The notes under the pieces were generated by a model, which searched no databases, was not told where the DNA came from, and saw only the letters and a list, made by a program, of their open reading frames with translations. Both the position numbers and the translations under genes were made by a program. DNA of 64,000 bases from Micromussa lordhowensis. Lineage: Eukaryota; Cnidaria; Anthozoa; Scleractinia; Lobophylliidae. Position 1 is the stretch's first letter; each line of letters opens with the position of its first letter. Positions 12,311 to 25,749 of this stretch are shown piece by piece. The DNA is taken from assembly GCA_964020085.1 (NCBI GenBank), contig OZ026599.1, positions 29,233,033-29,297,032 of the forward strand. The letters are read 5' to 3'.

Positions 12311-14171
12311 AGGAGTTTGACCTCCTCCCAACTTTGCAGAATTTCAGAAAACGCGCGCTGGGGGTCCCCTTGGCAAATTTAACATAGCTCGGCTCCACGG
12401 GCACTTTTAGAGGAGCGGTTTGCAGCAAAATGTTGTACTAGGTTGGCACTTTAAGGAAATTTTAGTTAGAACATGATGGCATTCGCGCCAGGGTGTTTTT
12501 TCTGGCCTTGTTTTTGCAGGAGTTTGACCTGCTCCCAACTTTGCAGAATTTCAGAAAACGCGCGCTGGGGGTCCCCTTGGCAAATTTGACATAGCTCGGC
12601 TCCACGGGCACTTTTAGAGGCGCAGTTTGCAGCAAAATGTTGTGCTAGGATGGCACTTTAAGGAAATTGTAGTTACGACATGATGGCATTCGCGCCAGGG
12701 TGTTTTTTCTGGCCTTCTTTTTGCAGGAGTTTGACCTGCTCCCAACTTTGCAGAATTTCAGAAAACGCGCGCTGGGGGTCCCCTTGGCAAATTTGACATA
12801 GCTCGGCTCCACGGGCACTTTTAGAGGCGCGATTTGCAGCAAAATGTTGTGCTAGGTTGGCACTTCAAGGAAATTGTAGTTACAACATGATGGCATTCGC
12901 GCCAGGGTGTTTTTTCTGGCCTTCTTTTTGCAGAAGTTTGACCTGCTCCCAACTTTGCAGAATTTCAGAAAACCCGCGCTGGGGGTCCCCTTGGTAAATA
13001 TGACATAGCTTGGCTCCACGGGCAGTTTTAGAGGCGCGGTTTGCAGCAAAATGTTGTGCTAGGTTGGCACTTTAAGCAAATGCTAATTAGAACATGATGG
13101 CATTCGCGCCAGGGTGTTTTCTCTGGCCTTCTTTTTGCAGGAGTTTGACCTGCTCCCAACTTTGCAGAATTTCAGAAAACGCGCGCTGGGGGTCCCCTTG
13201 GCAAATTTGACATAGCTCGGCTCCACGGGCACTTTTAGAGGCGCGGTTTGCAGCAAAATATTGTGCTAGGTTGGCACTTCAAGCAAATGCTAGTTAGAAC
13301 ATGATGGCATTCGCGCCAGGGTGTTTTCTCTGGCCTTCTTTTTGCAGGAGTTTGACCTGCTCCCAACTTTGCAAAATTTCAGAAAGCGCGCGCTGGGGGT
13401 CCCCTTGGCAAATTTGACATAGCTCGGCTCCACGGGCACTTTTAGAGGCGCGGTTTGCAGCAAAATGTTGTGCTAGGTTGGCACTTTAAGGAAATTTTAG
13501 TTAGGACATGATGGCATTCGCGCTAGGGTGTTTTTTCTGGCCTTCTGTTTGCGGGAGTTTGACCTGCTTGCAACTTTGCAGAATTTCAGAAAACGCGCGC
13601 TGGGGGTTCCCTTGGCAAATTTGACATAGCTCGGCTCCACGGGCACTTTTAGAGGCGCGGTTTGCAGCAAAATGTTGTGCTCGGTTGGCACTTCAAGGAA
13701 ATTTGAGTTAGGACATGATGGCATTCGCGCCAGGGTTTTTTTTGGCCTTCTTTTTGCAGGAGTTTGACCTGCTCCCAACTTTGCAGAATTTCAGAAAACG
13801 CGCGCTGGGGGTCTCCTTGGCAAATTTGACATAGCTCGGCTCCACGGGCACTTTTAGAGGCGCGGTTTGCAGCAACATGTTGTGCTAGGTTGGCACTTCA
13901 AGGAAATGCTAGTTAGGACATGATGGCATTCGCGCCAGGGTAGTTTTTCTGGCCTTCTTTTTGCAGGAGTTTGACCTGCTCCCAACTTTGCAGAATTTCA
14001 AGAAAACGCGCGCCGGGGTCCCCTTGGCAAATTTGACATAGCTCGGCTCCACGGGCACTTTTAGAAGCGCGGTTTGCAGCAAAATGTTGTGCTAGGTTGG
14101 CACTTCAAGGAAATTGTAAATAGGACATGATGACATTCGCGCCAGGGTAGTTTTTCTGGCCTTCTGTTTGC

Positions 14172-16240
14172 AGGAGATTGACCTGCTCCCAACTTTGCAG
14201 AATTTCAGAAAACGCGCGCTGGGGGTCCCTATGGCAAATTTGACATAGCTCGGCTCCATGGGCACTTTTAGAGGCGTGGTTTGCAGCAAAATGTTGTGCT
14301 AGGTTGGCACTTCAAGGAAATTTTAGTTAGGACATGATGGCATTCGCGCCAGGGTAGTTTTTCTGGCCTTCTTTTTGCAGGAGTTTGACCTGCTCCCAAC
14401 TTTGCAGAATTTCAGAAAACGCGCGCTGGGGGTCCCCTTGGCAAATTTGACATAGCTCGGCTCCACAAGCACTTTTAGAGGCGCGGTTTGCAGCAAAATA
14501 TTGTGCTAGATTAGCACTTGAAGGAAATTCTAGTTAGGACATGATAACATTCGCGCCAGGGTGTTTTTTCTGGCCTTATTTTTGCAGGAGTTTGACCTGC
14601 TCCCAACTTTGCAGAATTTCAGAAAACGCGCGCTGGGGGTCCCCTTGGCAAATTTGCCATAGCTCGGCTCCACGGGCACTTTTAGAGGCGCAGTTTGCAG
14701 CAAAATGTTGTGCTAGGTTGGCACTTTAAGGAAATCGTAGTTAGGACATGATGGCATTCGCCCCAGGGTGTCTTTGCTGGCCTTCTTTTTGCAGGAGTTT
14801 GACCTGCTCCCAACTTTGCAGAATTTCAGAAAACGCGCGATGGGGGTCCCCTTGGCAAATTTGACATAGCTCGGCTCCACGGGCACTTTTAGAGGCGCGG
14901 TTTGCAGCAAAATGTTGTGCTAGGTTGGCACTTTAAGGACATTTTAGTTAAGACATGATGGCATTCGCGCCAGGGTGTTTTTTCTGGCCTTCTTTTTGCA
15001 GGAGTTTGACCTGCTCCCAACTTTGCAGAATTTCAGAAAACGCGCGCTTGGGGTCCACTTGGCAAATTTGACATAGCTCGGCTCCACGGGCACTTTTAGA
15101 GGCGCGGTTTGCAGCAAAATGTTGTGCTAGGTTGGCACTTTAAGGATATCCTAGTTAGGACATGATGGCATTCGCGCCAGGGTAGTTTTTCTGGCCTTCT
15201 TTTTGCAGGAGTTTGACCTGCTCCCAACTTTGCAGAATTTCAGAAAACGCGCGCTGGGGTCCCCTTGGCAAATTTGACATAGCTCGGCTCCACGGGCACT
15301 TTTAGAGGCGCGGTTTGCAGCAAAATGTTGTGCTAGGTGGGCACTTCAAGGAAATTTAAGTTAGGACATGATGGCATTCGCGCCAGGGTAGTTTTTCTGG
15401 CCTTCTTTTTGCAGAAGTTTGACCTGCTCCCAACTTTGCAGAATTTCAGAAAACGCGCGCTGGGGGTCCCCTTGGCAAATTTGACATAGCTCGGCTCCAC
15501 AAACACTTTTAGAGGCGCGGTTTGCAGCAAAATATTGTGCTAGGTTAGCACTTTAAGGAAATTTTAGTTAGGACATGATAACATTCGCGCCAGTGTGTTT
15601 TTTCTGGCCTTATTTTTGCAGCAGTTTGACCTGCTCCCAACTTTGCAGAATTTCAGAAAACGCGCGCTGGGGGTCCCCTTGGCAAATTTGCCATAGCTCG
15701 GCTCCACGGGCACTTTTAGAGGCGCAGTTTGCAGCAAAATGTTGTGCTAGGTTTGCAATTTAAGGAAATCGTAGTTACGACATGATGGCATTCGCCCCAG
15801 GGTGTCTTTGCTGGCCTTCTTTTTGCAGGAGTTTGACCTGCTCCCAACTTTGCAGAATTTCAGAAAACGCGCGATGGGCGTCCCCTTGGCAAATTTGACA
15901 TAGCTCGGCTCCACGGGCTCTTTTAGAGGCGCGGTTTGCAGCAAAATGTTGTGCTAGGTTGGCACTTTAAGGAAATTTTAGTTAAGACATGATGGCATTC
16001 GCGCCAGGGTAGTTTTTCTGGCCTTCTTTTTGCAGGAGTTTGACCTGCTCCCAACTTTGCAGAATTTCAAGAAAACGCGCGCTGGGGTCCCCTTGGCAAA
16101 TTTGACATAGCTCGGCTCCACGGGCACTTTTAGAAGCGCGGTTTGCAGCAAAATGTTGTGCTAGGTTGGCACTTCAAGGAAATTCTAAATAGGACATGAT
16201 GACATTCGCGCCAGGGTAGTTTTTCTGGCCTTCTGTTTGC
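14172..16240. repeat. HOR copy of 10 monomers (2,069 bp)
   Basis: Measured from one 'aggagattgacc' marker to the next. It includes an extra unit, near 15,130-15,330 with 'ctttaaggatatcctag' and 'ctggggtcccc', that is missing from the following 9-monomer copy. Either an insertion here or a deletion there explains the difference. Confidence 0.75.
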
Positions 16241-18103
16241 AGGAGATTGACCTGCTCCCAACTTTGCAGAATTTCTGAAAACGCGCGCTGGGGGTCCCTA
16301 TGGCAAATTTGACATAGCTCGGCTCCATGGGCACTTTTAGAGGCGTGGTTTGCAGCAAAATGTTGTGCTAGGTTGGCACTTCAAGGAAATTTTAGTTAGG
16401 ACATGATGGCATTTGCGCCAGGGTAGTTTTTCTGGCCTTCTTTTTGCAGGAGTTTGACCTGCTCCCAACTTTGCAGAATTTCAGAAAACGCGCGCTGGGG
16501 GTCCCCTTGGCAAATTTGACATAGCTCGGCTCCACAAGCACTTTTAGAGGCGCGGTTTGCAGCAAAATATTGTGCTAGGTTAGCACTTGAAGGAAATTCT
16601 AGTTAGGACATGATAACATTCGCGCCAGGGTGTTTTTTCTGGCCTTATTTTTGCAGGAGTTTGACCTGCTCCCAACTTTGCAGAATTTCAGAAAACGCGC
16701 GCTGGGGGTCCCCTTGGCAAATTTGCCATAGCTCGGCTCCACGGGCACTTTTAGAGGCGCAGTTTGCAGCAAAATGTTGTGCTAGGTTGGCACTTTAAGG
16801 AAATTGTAGTTAGAACTCGATGGCATTCGCCCCAGGGTGTCTTTGCTGGCCTTCTTTTTGCAGGAGTTTGACCTGCTCCCAACTTTGCAGAATTTCAGAA
16901 AACGCGCGATGGGGGTCCCCTTGGCAAATTTGACATAGCTCGGCTCCACGGGCACTTTTAGAGGCGTGGTTTGCAGCAAAATGTTGTGCTAGGTTGGCAC
17001 TTTAAGGACATTTTAGTTAAGACATGATGGCTTTCGCGCCAGGGTGTTTTTTCTGGCCTTCTTTTTGCAGGAGTTTGACCTGCTCCCAACTTTGCAGAAT
17101 TTCAGAAAACGCGCGCTTGGGGTCCACTTGGCAAATTTGACATAGCTCGGCTCCACGGGCACTTTTAGAGGCGCGGTTTGCAGCAAAATGTTGTGCTAGG
17201 TTGGCACTTCAAGGAAATTTTAGTTAGGACATGATGGCATTCGCGCCAGGGTAGTTTTTCTGGCCTTCTTTTTGCAGAAGTTTGACCTGCTCCCAACTTT
17301 GCAGAATTTCAGAAAACGCGCGCTGGGGGTCCCCTTGGCAAATTTGACATAGCTCGGCTCCACAAACACTTTTAGAGGCGCGATTTGCAGCAAAATATTG
17401 TGCTAGGTTAGCACTTTAAGGAAATTTTAGTTAGGACATGATAACATTCGCGCCAGTGTGTTTTTTCTGGCCTTATTTTTGCAGCAGTTTGACCTGCTCC
17501 CAACTTTGCAGAATTTCAGAAAACGCGCGCTGGGGGTCCCCTTGGCAAATTTGCCATAGCTCGGCTCCACGGGCACTTTTAGAGGCGCAGTTTGCAGCAA
17601 AATGTTGTGCTAGGTTTGCAATTTAAGGAAATCGTAGTTACGACATGATGGCATTCGCCCCAGGGTGTCTTTGCTGGCCTTCTTTTTGCAGGAGTTTGAC
17701 CTGCTCCCAACTTTGCAGAATTTCAGAAAACGCGCGATGGGCGTCCCCTTGGCAAATTTGACATAGCTCGGCTCCACGGGCTCTTTTAGAGGCGCGGTTT
17801 GCAGCAAAATGTTGTGCTAGGTTGGCACTTTAAGGAAATTTTAGTTAAGACATGATGGCATTCGCGCCAGGGTAGTTTTTCTGGCCTTCTTTTTGCAGGA
17901 GTTTGACCTGCTCCCAACTTTGCAGAATTTCAAGAAAACGCGCGCTGGGGTCCCCTTGGCAAATTTGACATAGCTCGGCTCCACGGGCACTTTTAGAAGC
18001 GCGGTTTGCAGCAAAATGTTGTGCTAGGTTGGCACTTGAAGGAAATTCTAAATAGGACATGATGACATTCGCGCCAGGGTAGTTTTTCTGGCCTTCTGTT
18101 TGC
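16241..18103. repeat. HOR copy of 9 monomers (1,863 bp)
   Basis: This is exactly 9 x 207 bp from marker to marker. Sequence from about 15.36 kb to 17.2 kb is repeated at a constant +1,863 offset up to about 19.07 kb. The differences I saw are few, and most lie in or next to unit positions 29-51. It is the cleanest HOR period in the left half. Confidence 0.8.
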
Positions 18104-20791
18104 AGGAGATTGACCTGCTCCCAACTTTGCAGAATTTCTGAAAACGCGCGCTGGGGGTCCCTATGGCAAATTTGACATAGCTCGGCTCCATGGGCACTTT
18201 TAGAGGCGTGGTTTGCAGCAAAATGTTGTGCTAGGTTGGCACTTCAAGGAAATTTTAGTTAGGACATGATGGCATTTGCGCCAGGGTAGTTTTTCTGGCC
18301 TTCTTTTTGCAGGAGTTTGACCTGCTCCCAACTTTGCAGAATTTCAGAAAACGCGCGCTGGGGGTCCCCTTGGCAAATTTGACATAGCTCGGCTCCACAA
18401 GCACTTTTAGAGGCGCGGTTTGCAGCAAAATATTGTGCTAGGTTAGCACTTGAAGGAAATTCTAGTTAGGACATGATAACATTCGCGCCAGGGTTTTTTT
18501 TCTGGCCTTATTTTTGCAGGAGTTTGACCTGCTCCCAACTTTGCAGAATTTCAGAAAACGCGCGCTGGGGGTCCCCTTGGCAAATTTGCCATAGCTCGGC
18601 TCCACGGGCACTTTTAGAGGCGCAGTTTGCAGCAAAATGTTGTGCTAGGTTGGCACTTTAAGGAAATTGTAGTTAGAACATGATGGCATTCGCCCCAGGG
18701 TGTCTTTGCTGGCCTTCTTTTTGCAGGAGTTTGACCTGCTCCCAACTTTGCAGAATTTCAGAAAACGCGCGATGGGGGTCCCCTTGGCAAATTTGACATA
18801 GCTCGGCTCCACGGGCACTTTTAGAGGCGTGGTTTGCAGCAAAATGTTGTGCTAGGTTGGCACTTTAAGGACATTTTAGTTAAGACATGATGGCTTTCGC
18901 GCCAGGGTGTTTTTTCTGGCCTTCTTTTTGCAGGAGTTTGACCTGCTCCCAACTTTGCAGAATTTCAGAAAACGCGCGCTTGGGGTCCACTTGGCAAATT
19001 TGACATAGCTCGGCTCCACGGGCACTTTTAGAGGCGCGGTTTGCAGCAAAATGTTGTGCTAGGTTGGCACTTTAAGGAAATTCTAGTTAGGACATGATGG
19101 CATTCGCGCCAGGGTAGTTTTTCTGGCCTTCTTTTTGCAGGAGTTTGACCTGCTCCCAACTTTGCAGAATTTCAGAAAACGCGCGCTGGGGTCCCCTTGG
19201 CAAATTTGACATAGCTCGGCTCCACGGCCTCTTTTAGAGGCGCGGTTTGCAGCAAAATGTTGTGCTAGGTTGGCACTTCAAGGAAATGCAAGTTAGGACA
19301 TGATGGCATTCGCGCCAGGGTGTTTTTTCTGGCCTTCTTTTTGCAGGAGTTTGACCTGCTCCCAACTTTGCAGAATTTCAGAAAACGCGCGCTGGGGTCC
19401 CCTTGGCAAATTTGACATAGCTCGGCTCCACGGGCACTTTTAGAAGCGCGGTTTGCAGCAAAATGTTGTGCTAGGTTGGCACTTTAAGGAAATTTTAGTT
19501 AGGACATGATGACATTCGTGCCAGGGTAGTTTTTCTGGCCTTCTGTTTGCAGGAGATTGACCTGCTCCCAACTTTGCAGAATTTCAGAAAACGCGAGCTG
19601 GGGGTCCCTTTGGCAAATTTGACATAGCTCGGCTCCATGGGCACTTTTAGAGGCGTGGTTTGCAGCAAAATGTTGTGCTAGGTTGGCACTTCAAGGAAAT
19701 TTTAGTTAGGACATGATGGCATTCGCGCCAGGGTAGTTTTTCTGGCCTTCTTTTTGCAAGAGTTTGACCTGCTCCCAACTTTGCAGAATTTCAGAAAACG
19801 CGCGCTGGGGGTCCCCTTGGCAAATTTGACATAGCTCGGCTCCACAAGCACTTTTAGAGGCGCGGTTTGCAGAAAAATATTGTGCTAGGTTAGCACTTGA
19901 AGGAAATTTTAGTTAGGACATGATAACATTCGCGCCAGTGTGTTTTTTCTGGCCTTATTTTTGCAGGAGTTTGACCTGCTCCCAACTTTGCAGAATTTCA
20001 GAAAACGCGCGCTGGGGGTCCCCTTGGCAAATTTGCCATAGCTCGGCTCCACGGGCACTTTTAGAGGCGCAGTTTGCAGCAAAATGTTGTGCTAGGTTTG
20101 CAATTTAAGGAAATCGTAGTTACGACATGATGGCATTCGCCCCAGGGTGTCTTTGCTGGCCTTCTTTTTGCAGGAGTTTGACCTGCTCCCAACTTTGCAG
20201 AATTTCAGAAAACGCGCGATGGGGGTCCCCTTGGCAAATTTGACATAGCTCGGCTCCACGGGCACTTTCAGAGGCGCGGTTTGCAGCAAAATGTTGTGCT
20301 AGGTTGGTACTTTAAGGAAATTTTAGTTAAGACATGATGGCATTCGCGCCAGGGTGTTTTCTCTGGCCTTCTTTTTGCAAGAGTTTGACCTGCTCCCAAC
20401 TTTGCAGAATTTCAGAAAACGCGCGCTTGGGGTCCACTTGGCAAATTTGACATAGCTCGGCTCCACGGGCACTTTTAGAGGCGCGGTTTGCAGCAAAATG
20501 TTGTGCTAGGTTGGCACTTCAAGGAAATCCTAGTTAGGACATGATGGCATTCGCGCCAGGGTAGTTTTTCTGGCCTTCTTTTTGCAGGAGTTTGACCTGC
20601 TCCCAACTTTGCAGAATTTCAGAAAACGCGCGCTGGGGTCCCCTTGGCAAATTTGACATAGCTCGGCTCCACGGGCACTTTTAGAAGCGCGGTTTGCAGC
20701 AAAATGTTGTGCTAGGTTGGCACTTCAAGGAAATTCTAGTTAGTACATGATGACATTCGCGCCAGGGTAGTTTTTCTGGCCTTCTGTTTGC
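18104..20791. repeat. Shortened HOR copies (7 and 6 monomers)
   Basis: The next 'aggagattgacc' markers are at 19,551 (1,447 bp later) and 20,792 (1,241 bp later), so the HOR shrinks to 7 and then 6 units. The marker chain is kept in order with whole units missing, as expected from unequal crossing-over out of register by whole monomers. Confidence 0.75.
19330..20680. repeat. Source or sister of displaced block (offset 6,422 bp), copy 1
   Basis: About 6.5 units here recur at 25,750-27,100 with the same unusual members in order: 'ctgtttgcaggagattg', 'gcagaaaaatattgtgc', 'gttacgacatgatgg' with 'gtctttgctgg', 'ggttggtactttaagg' with 'gttttctctgg', and 'gcgcttggggtcc'. I counted about 11 base differences over ~1,350 bp, six of them in unit positions 29-49. 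Confidence 0.85.
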
Positions 20792-21534
20792 AGGAGATTG
20801 ACCTGCTCCCAACTTTGCAGAATTTCAGAAAACGCGCGCTGGGGGTCCCTTTGGCAAATTTGACATAGCTCGGCTCCATGGGCACTTTTAGAGGCGTGGT
20901 TAGCAGCAAAATGTTGTGCTAGGTTGGCACTTTAAGGAAATTTTAGTTACGACATGATGGCATTCGCGCCAGGGTAGTTTTTCTGGCCTTCTTTTTGCAG
21001 GAGTTTGACCTGCTTCCAACTTTGCAGAATTTCAGAAAACGCGCGCTGGGGGTCCCCTTGGCAAATTTGACATAGCTCGGCTCCACAAGCACTTTTAGAG
21101 GCGCGGTTTGCAGCAAAATATTGTGCTAGGTTAGCACTTTAAGGAAATCCTAGTAAGGACATGATAACATTCGCGCCAGGGTGTTTTTTCTGGCCTTATT
21201 TTTGCAGGAGTTTGACCTGCTCCCAACTTTGCAGAATTTCAGAAAACGCGCGCTGGGGGTCCCCTTGGCAAATTTGCCATAGCTCGGCTCCACGGGCACT
21301 TTTAGAGGCGCAGTTTGCAGCAAAATGTTGTGCTAGGTTGGCACTTTAAGGAAATCGTACTTAGGACATGATGGCATTCGCGCCAGGGTGTTTTTTCTGG
21401 CCTTCTTTTTGCAGGAGTTTGACCTGCTCCCAACTTTGCAGAATTTCAGAAAACGCGCGCTGGGGGTCCCCTTGCCAAATTTGACATAGCTCGGCTCCAC
21501 GGGCACTTTTAGAGGCGCGGTTTGCAGCAAAATG

Positions 21535-21539
21535 GAACG
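21535..21539. other. 5-bp insertion in one monomer ('gaacg')
   Basis: The usual 'gcaaaatgttgtgc' reads 'gcaaaatggaacgttgtgc' here. I saw it nowhere else in the window. The right part resembles the 'aaaacgttgtgc' variant common after 49 kb, so a misaligned join between two variants is possible, as is a simple insertion or an assembly error. Confidence 0.7.
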
Positions 21540-22849
21540 TTGTGCTAGGTTGGCACTTCAAGGAAATTGTAGTTAGGACATGATGGCATTCGCGCCAGGG
21601 TGTTTTTTCTGGCCTTCTTTTTGCAGGAGTTTGACCTGCTCCCAACTTTGCAGAATTTCAGAAAACGCGCGCTGGGGGTCCCCTTGGCAAATTTGACATA
21701 GCTCGGCTCCACAAGCACTTTTAGAGGCGCGGTTTGCAGCAAAATATTGTGCTAGGTTAGCACTTCAAGGAAATTTTAGTTAGGACATGATAACATTCGC
21801 GACAGTGTGTTTTTTCTGGCCTTATTTTTGCAGGAGTTTGACCTGCTCCCAACTTTGCAGAATTTCAGAAAACGCGCGCTGGGGGTCCCCTTGGCAAATT
21901 TGCCATAGCTCGGCTCCACGGGCACTTTTAGAGGCGCAGTTTGCAGCAAAATGTTGTGCTAAGTTTGCAATTTAAGAAAAAGGTAGTTACGACATGATGG
22001 CGTTCGCGCCAGGGTGTTTTTTCTGGCCTTCTTTTTGCAGGAGTTTGACCTGCTCCCAACTTTGCAGAATTTCAGAAAACGCGCGCTGGGGGTCCCCTTG
22101 GCAAATTTGACATAGCTCGGCTCCACGGGCACTTTTAGAGGCGCGGTTTGCAGCAAAATGTTGTGCTAGGTTGGCACTTCAAGGACATTTTAGTGAGGAC
22201 ATGATGGCATTCGCGCCAGGGTGTTTTTTCTGGCCTTCTCTTTGCAGGAGTTTGACCTGCTCCCAACTTTGCAGAATTTTAGAAAACGCGCGCTGGGGGT
22301 CCCCTTGGCAAATTTGACATAGCTCGGCTCCACGGGCACTTTTAGAGGCGCGGTTTGCAGCAAAATGTTGTGCTAGGTTGGCACTTCAAGGACATTTTAG
22401 TTAGGACATGATGGCATTCGCGCGAGGGTGTTTTTTCTGGCCTTCTCTTTGCAGGAGTTTGACCTGCTCCCAACTTTGCAGAATTTCAGAAAACGCGCGC
22501 TGGGGGTCCCAATGGCAAATTTGACATAACTCGGCTCCACGGGCACTTTTAGAGGCGCGGATTGCAGCAAAATGTTGTGCTAGGTTGGCACGTCAAGGAA
22601 ATCCTAGTTAGGACATGATGGCATTCGCGCCAGGGTGTTTTTTTTTTAAGGCCTTCTTTTTGCAGGAGTTTGACCTGCTCCCAACCTTGCAGAATTTCAG
22701 AAAACGCGCGCTGGGGGTCCCCTTGGCAAATTTGACATAGCTCGGCTCCACGGGCACTTTTAGAGGCGCGGTTTGCACGAAAATGTTGTGCTAGGTGGGC
22801 ACTTCAAGGAAATTTTAGTTAGAACATGATGGCATTCGCGCCAGGGTGT

Positions 22850-24850
22850 TTTTTTTGCCCTTCTTTTTGCAAGAGTTTGACCTGCTCCCAACTTTGCAGA
22901 ATTTCAGAAACCGCGCGCTGGGGGTCCCCTTGGCAAATTTGACATAGCTCGGCTCCACGGGCATTTTTAGACGCGCGGTTTGCAGCAAAATGTTGTGCTA
23001 GGTTGGCACTTTAAGGAAATTTAAGTTAGAACATGATGGCATTCGCGCCAGGGTGTTTTTTTTTGGAGTTCTTTTTGCAGGAGTTTGACCTGCTCCCAAC
23101 TTTGCAGAATTTCAGAAAACGCGCGCTGGGGTCCCCTTGGCAAATTTGACATAGCTCGGCTCCACGGGCACTTTTAGAGGCGCAGTTTGCAGCAAAATGT
23201 TCTGCTAGGTTGGCACTTCAAGGAAATTTTAGTTAGGACATGATGGCATTCGCGCCAGGGTGTTTTTTTCTGGCCTTCTTTTTGCAGGAGTTTGACCTGC
23301 TCCCAACTTTGCAGAATTTCAGAAAACGCGCGCTGGGGGTCCCCTTGGCAAATTTGACATAGCTCGGCACCATGGCACTTTTAGGGGCGCGGCTTGCAGC
23401 AAAATGTTGTGCTAGGTTGGCACTTCAAGGACAATTTAGTTAGGACATGATGGCATTTGCGCCAGGGTGTTTTTTCTGGCCTTCTCTTTGCAGGAGTTTG
23501 ACCTGCTCCCAACTTTGCAGAATTTCAGAAATCGCGCGCTGGGGGTCCCCTTGGCAAATTTGACATAGCTCGGCTCCACGGGCACTTTTAGAGGCGCGGT
23601 TTGCAGCAAAATGTTGTGCTAGGCTAACACTTTAAGGAAATCCTAGTTAGGATATGATGGCGTTCGCGCCAGAGTGTTTTTTCTGGCCTTCTTTTTGCAG
23701 GAGTTTGACCTGCTCTCAACTTTGCAGAATTTCAGAAAACGCGCGCTGGGGGTCCCCTTGGAAAATTTGACATAGCTCGGCTCCACGGGCATTTTTAGAG
23801 GCGCGGTTTGCAGCAAAATGTTGTGCTAGGTTGGCACTTTAAGGAAATTTAAGTTAGAACATGATGGCATTCGCGCCAGGGTGTTTTTTTTGGAGTTCTT
23901 TTTGCAGCAGTTTGACCTGCTCCCAACTTTGCAGAATTTCAGAAAACGCGCGCTGGGGTCCCCTTGCCAAATTTGACATAGCTCGGCTCCACGGGCACTT
24001 TTAGAGGCGCAGTTTGCAGCAAAATGTTGTGCTAGGTTGGCACTTTAAGGAAATTTTAGTTCGAACATGATGGCATTCGCGCCAGGGTGTTTTTTCTGGC
24101 CTTCTTTTTGCAAGAGTTTGACCTGCTCCCAACTTTGCAGAATTTCAGAAAACGCGCGCTGGGGGTCCCCTTGGCAAATTTGACATAGCTCGGCTCCACG
24201 GGCACTTTTAGAGGCGCAGTTTGCAGCAAAATGTTGTGCTAGGTTGGCACTTTAAGGAAATTTAAGTTAGAACATGATGACATTCGCGCCAGGGTGTTTT
24301 TTCTGGCCTTCTTTTTCCAGGAGTTTGACCTGCTCCCAACTTTGCAGAATTTCAGAAAACGCGCGCTGGGGGTCCCCTTGGCAAATTTGACATAGCTCGG
24401 CTCCACGGGCACTTTTAGAGGCGCGGTTTGCAGGAAAATGTTGTGCTAGGTTGGCACTTCAAGGAAATTTTAGTTAGGACATGATCGCATTCGCGCCAGG
24501 GTGTTTTTCTGGCCTTCTTTTTGCAAGAGTTTGACCTGCTCCCAACTTTGCAGAATTTCAGAAAACGCGCGCTGGGGGTCCCCTTGGCAAATTTGACATA
24601 GCTCGGCTCCACGGGCATTTTTAGAGGCGCGGTTTGCAGCAAAATGTTGTGCTAGGTTGGCACTTTAAGGAAATTTAAGTTAGAACATGATGGCATTCGC
24701 GCCAGGGTGTTTTTTTTGGAGTTCTTTTTGCAGGAGTTTGACCTGCTCCCAACTTTGCAGAATTTCAGAAAACGCGCGCTGGGGTCCCCTTGGCAAATTT
24801 GACATAGCTCGGCTCCACGGGCACTTTTAGAGGCGCAGTTTGCAGCAAAA
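22850..24850. repeat. 4-monomer HOR (~827 bp period)
   Basis: A unit with 'aaatttaagttagaacatg' and the odd 'tttggagttctttttgcag' (instead of 'ctggccttctttttgcag') recurs with the GGAGTT marker at 23,065, 23,892 and 24,718. The steps are 827 and 826 bp, which is four units less one or two bases of T tract. Confidence 0.8.
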
Positions 24851-25749
24851 TGTTGTGCTAGGTTGGCACTTTAAGGAAATCTTAGTTAGGACATGATGGC
24901 ATTCGCGCCAGGGTGTTTTTTTCTGGCCTTCTTTTTGCAGGAGTTTGACCTGCTCCCAACTTTGCAGAATTTCAGAAAACGCGCGCTGGGGGTCCCCTTG
25001 GCAAATTTGACATAGCTCGGCTCCATGGCACTTTTAGAGGCGCGGTTTGCAGCAAAATGTTGTGCTAGGTTGGCACTTTAAGGAAATCTAAGTTAGGACA
25101 TGATGGCACTCGCGCCAGGGTGTTTTTTTTGGCCTTCTTTTTGCAGGTGTTTGACCTGCTCCCAACTTTGCAGAATTTCAGAAAACGCGCGCTGGGGGTC
25201 CACTTGGCAAATTTGACATAGCTCGGCTCCACGGGCACTTTTAGAGGCGCGGTTTGCAGCGAAATGTTGTGCTAGGTTGGCACTTCAAGGAAATTCTAGT
25301 TACGACATGATGGCGTTCGCGCCAGGGTGTTTTTTCTGGCCTTTTTTTTTCCAGGAGTTTGACCTGCTCCCAACTTTGCAGAATTTCAAAAATCGCGCGC
25401 TGGGGGTCCCCTTGGCAAATTTGACATAGCTCGGCTCCACGGGCACTTTTAGAGGCGCGGTTTGAAGCAAAATGTTGTGCTAGGTTAACACTTTAAGGAA
25501 ATTTTAGTTAGGATATGATGGCGTTCGCGCCAGCGTGTTTTTTCTGGCCTTCTTTTTGCAGGAGTTTGACCTGCTCCCAACTTTGCAGAATTTCAGAAAA
25601 CGCGCGCTGGGGGTCCCCTTGGCAAATTTGACATAGCTCGGCTCCACGGGCACTTTTAGAGGCGCGGTTTGCAGCAAAATGTTGTGCTAGGTTGGCACTT
25701 TGAGGACAATTTAGTTAGGACATGATGGCATTCGCGCCAGGGTGTTTTT

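Larger units (their letters stand above)
1..13870. repeat. Region 1: heterogeneous satellite subfamily
   Basis: These are the most diverged units of the window. Markers mixed here include 'gaactttcagaggcgcgg', 'ttagagacgcgatttgcag', 'aaattagacatag', 'cttataggggcgcgg' and 'gctaagggtcccc'. Duplicated stretches are short (one to a few units) and their offsets vary (2,898, 3,104, 1,035 and 1,242 bp). This fits older local exchanges partly blurred by later mutation. No other element is present. Confidence 0.75.
13870..22160. repeat. Region 2: 'gggtagttttt' subfamily with 6-10-monomer HORs
   Basis: Many units read 'ccagggtagtttttctgg' instead of 'ccagggtgttttttctgg'. Ordered companions include 'cttctgtttgcaggagattg', 'gacatgataacattcgcgcc', 'caaatttgccatagctcgg', 'ccccagggtgtctttgctgg' and 'gcgcttggggtccacttgg'. 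The same order recurs along the region, so the HOR unit is a chain of distinguishable monomers. The cassette marker 'aggagattgacc' is at 14,172, 16,241, 18,104, 19,551 and 20,792. Confidence 0.85.
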
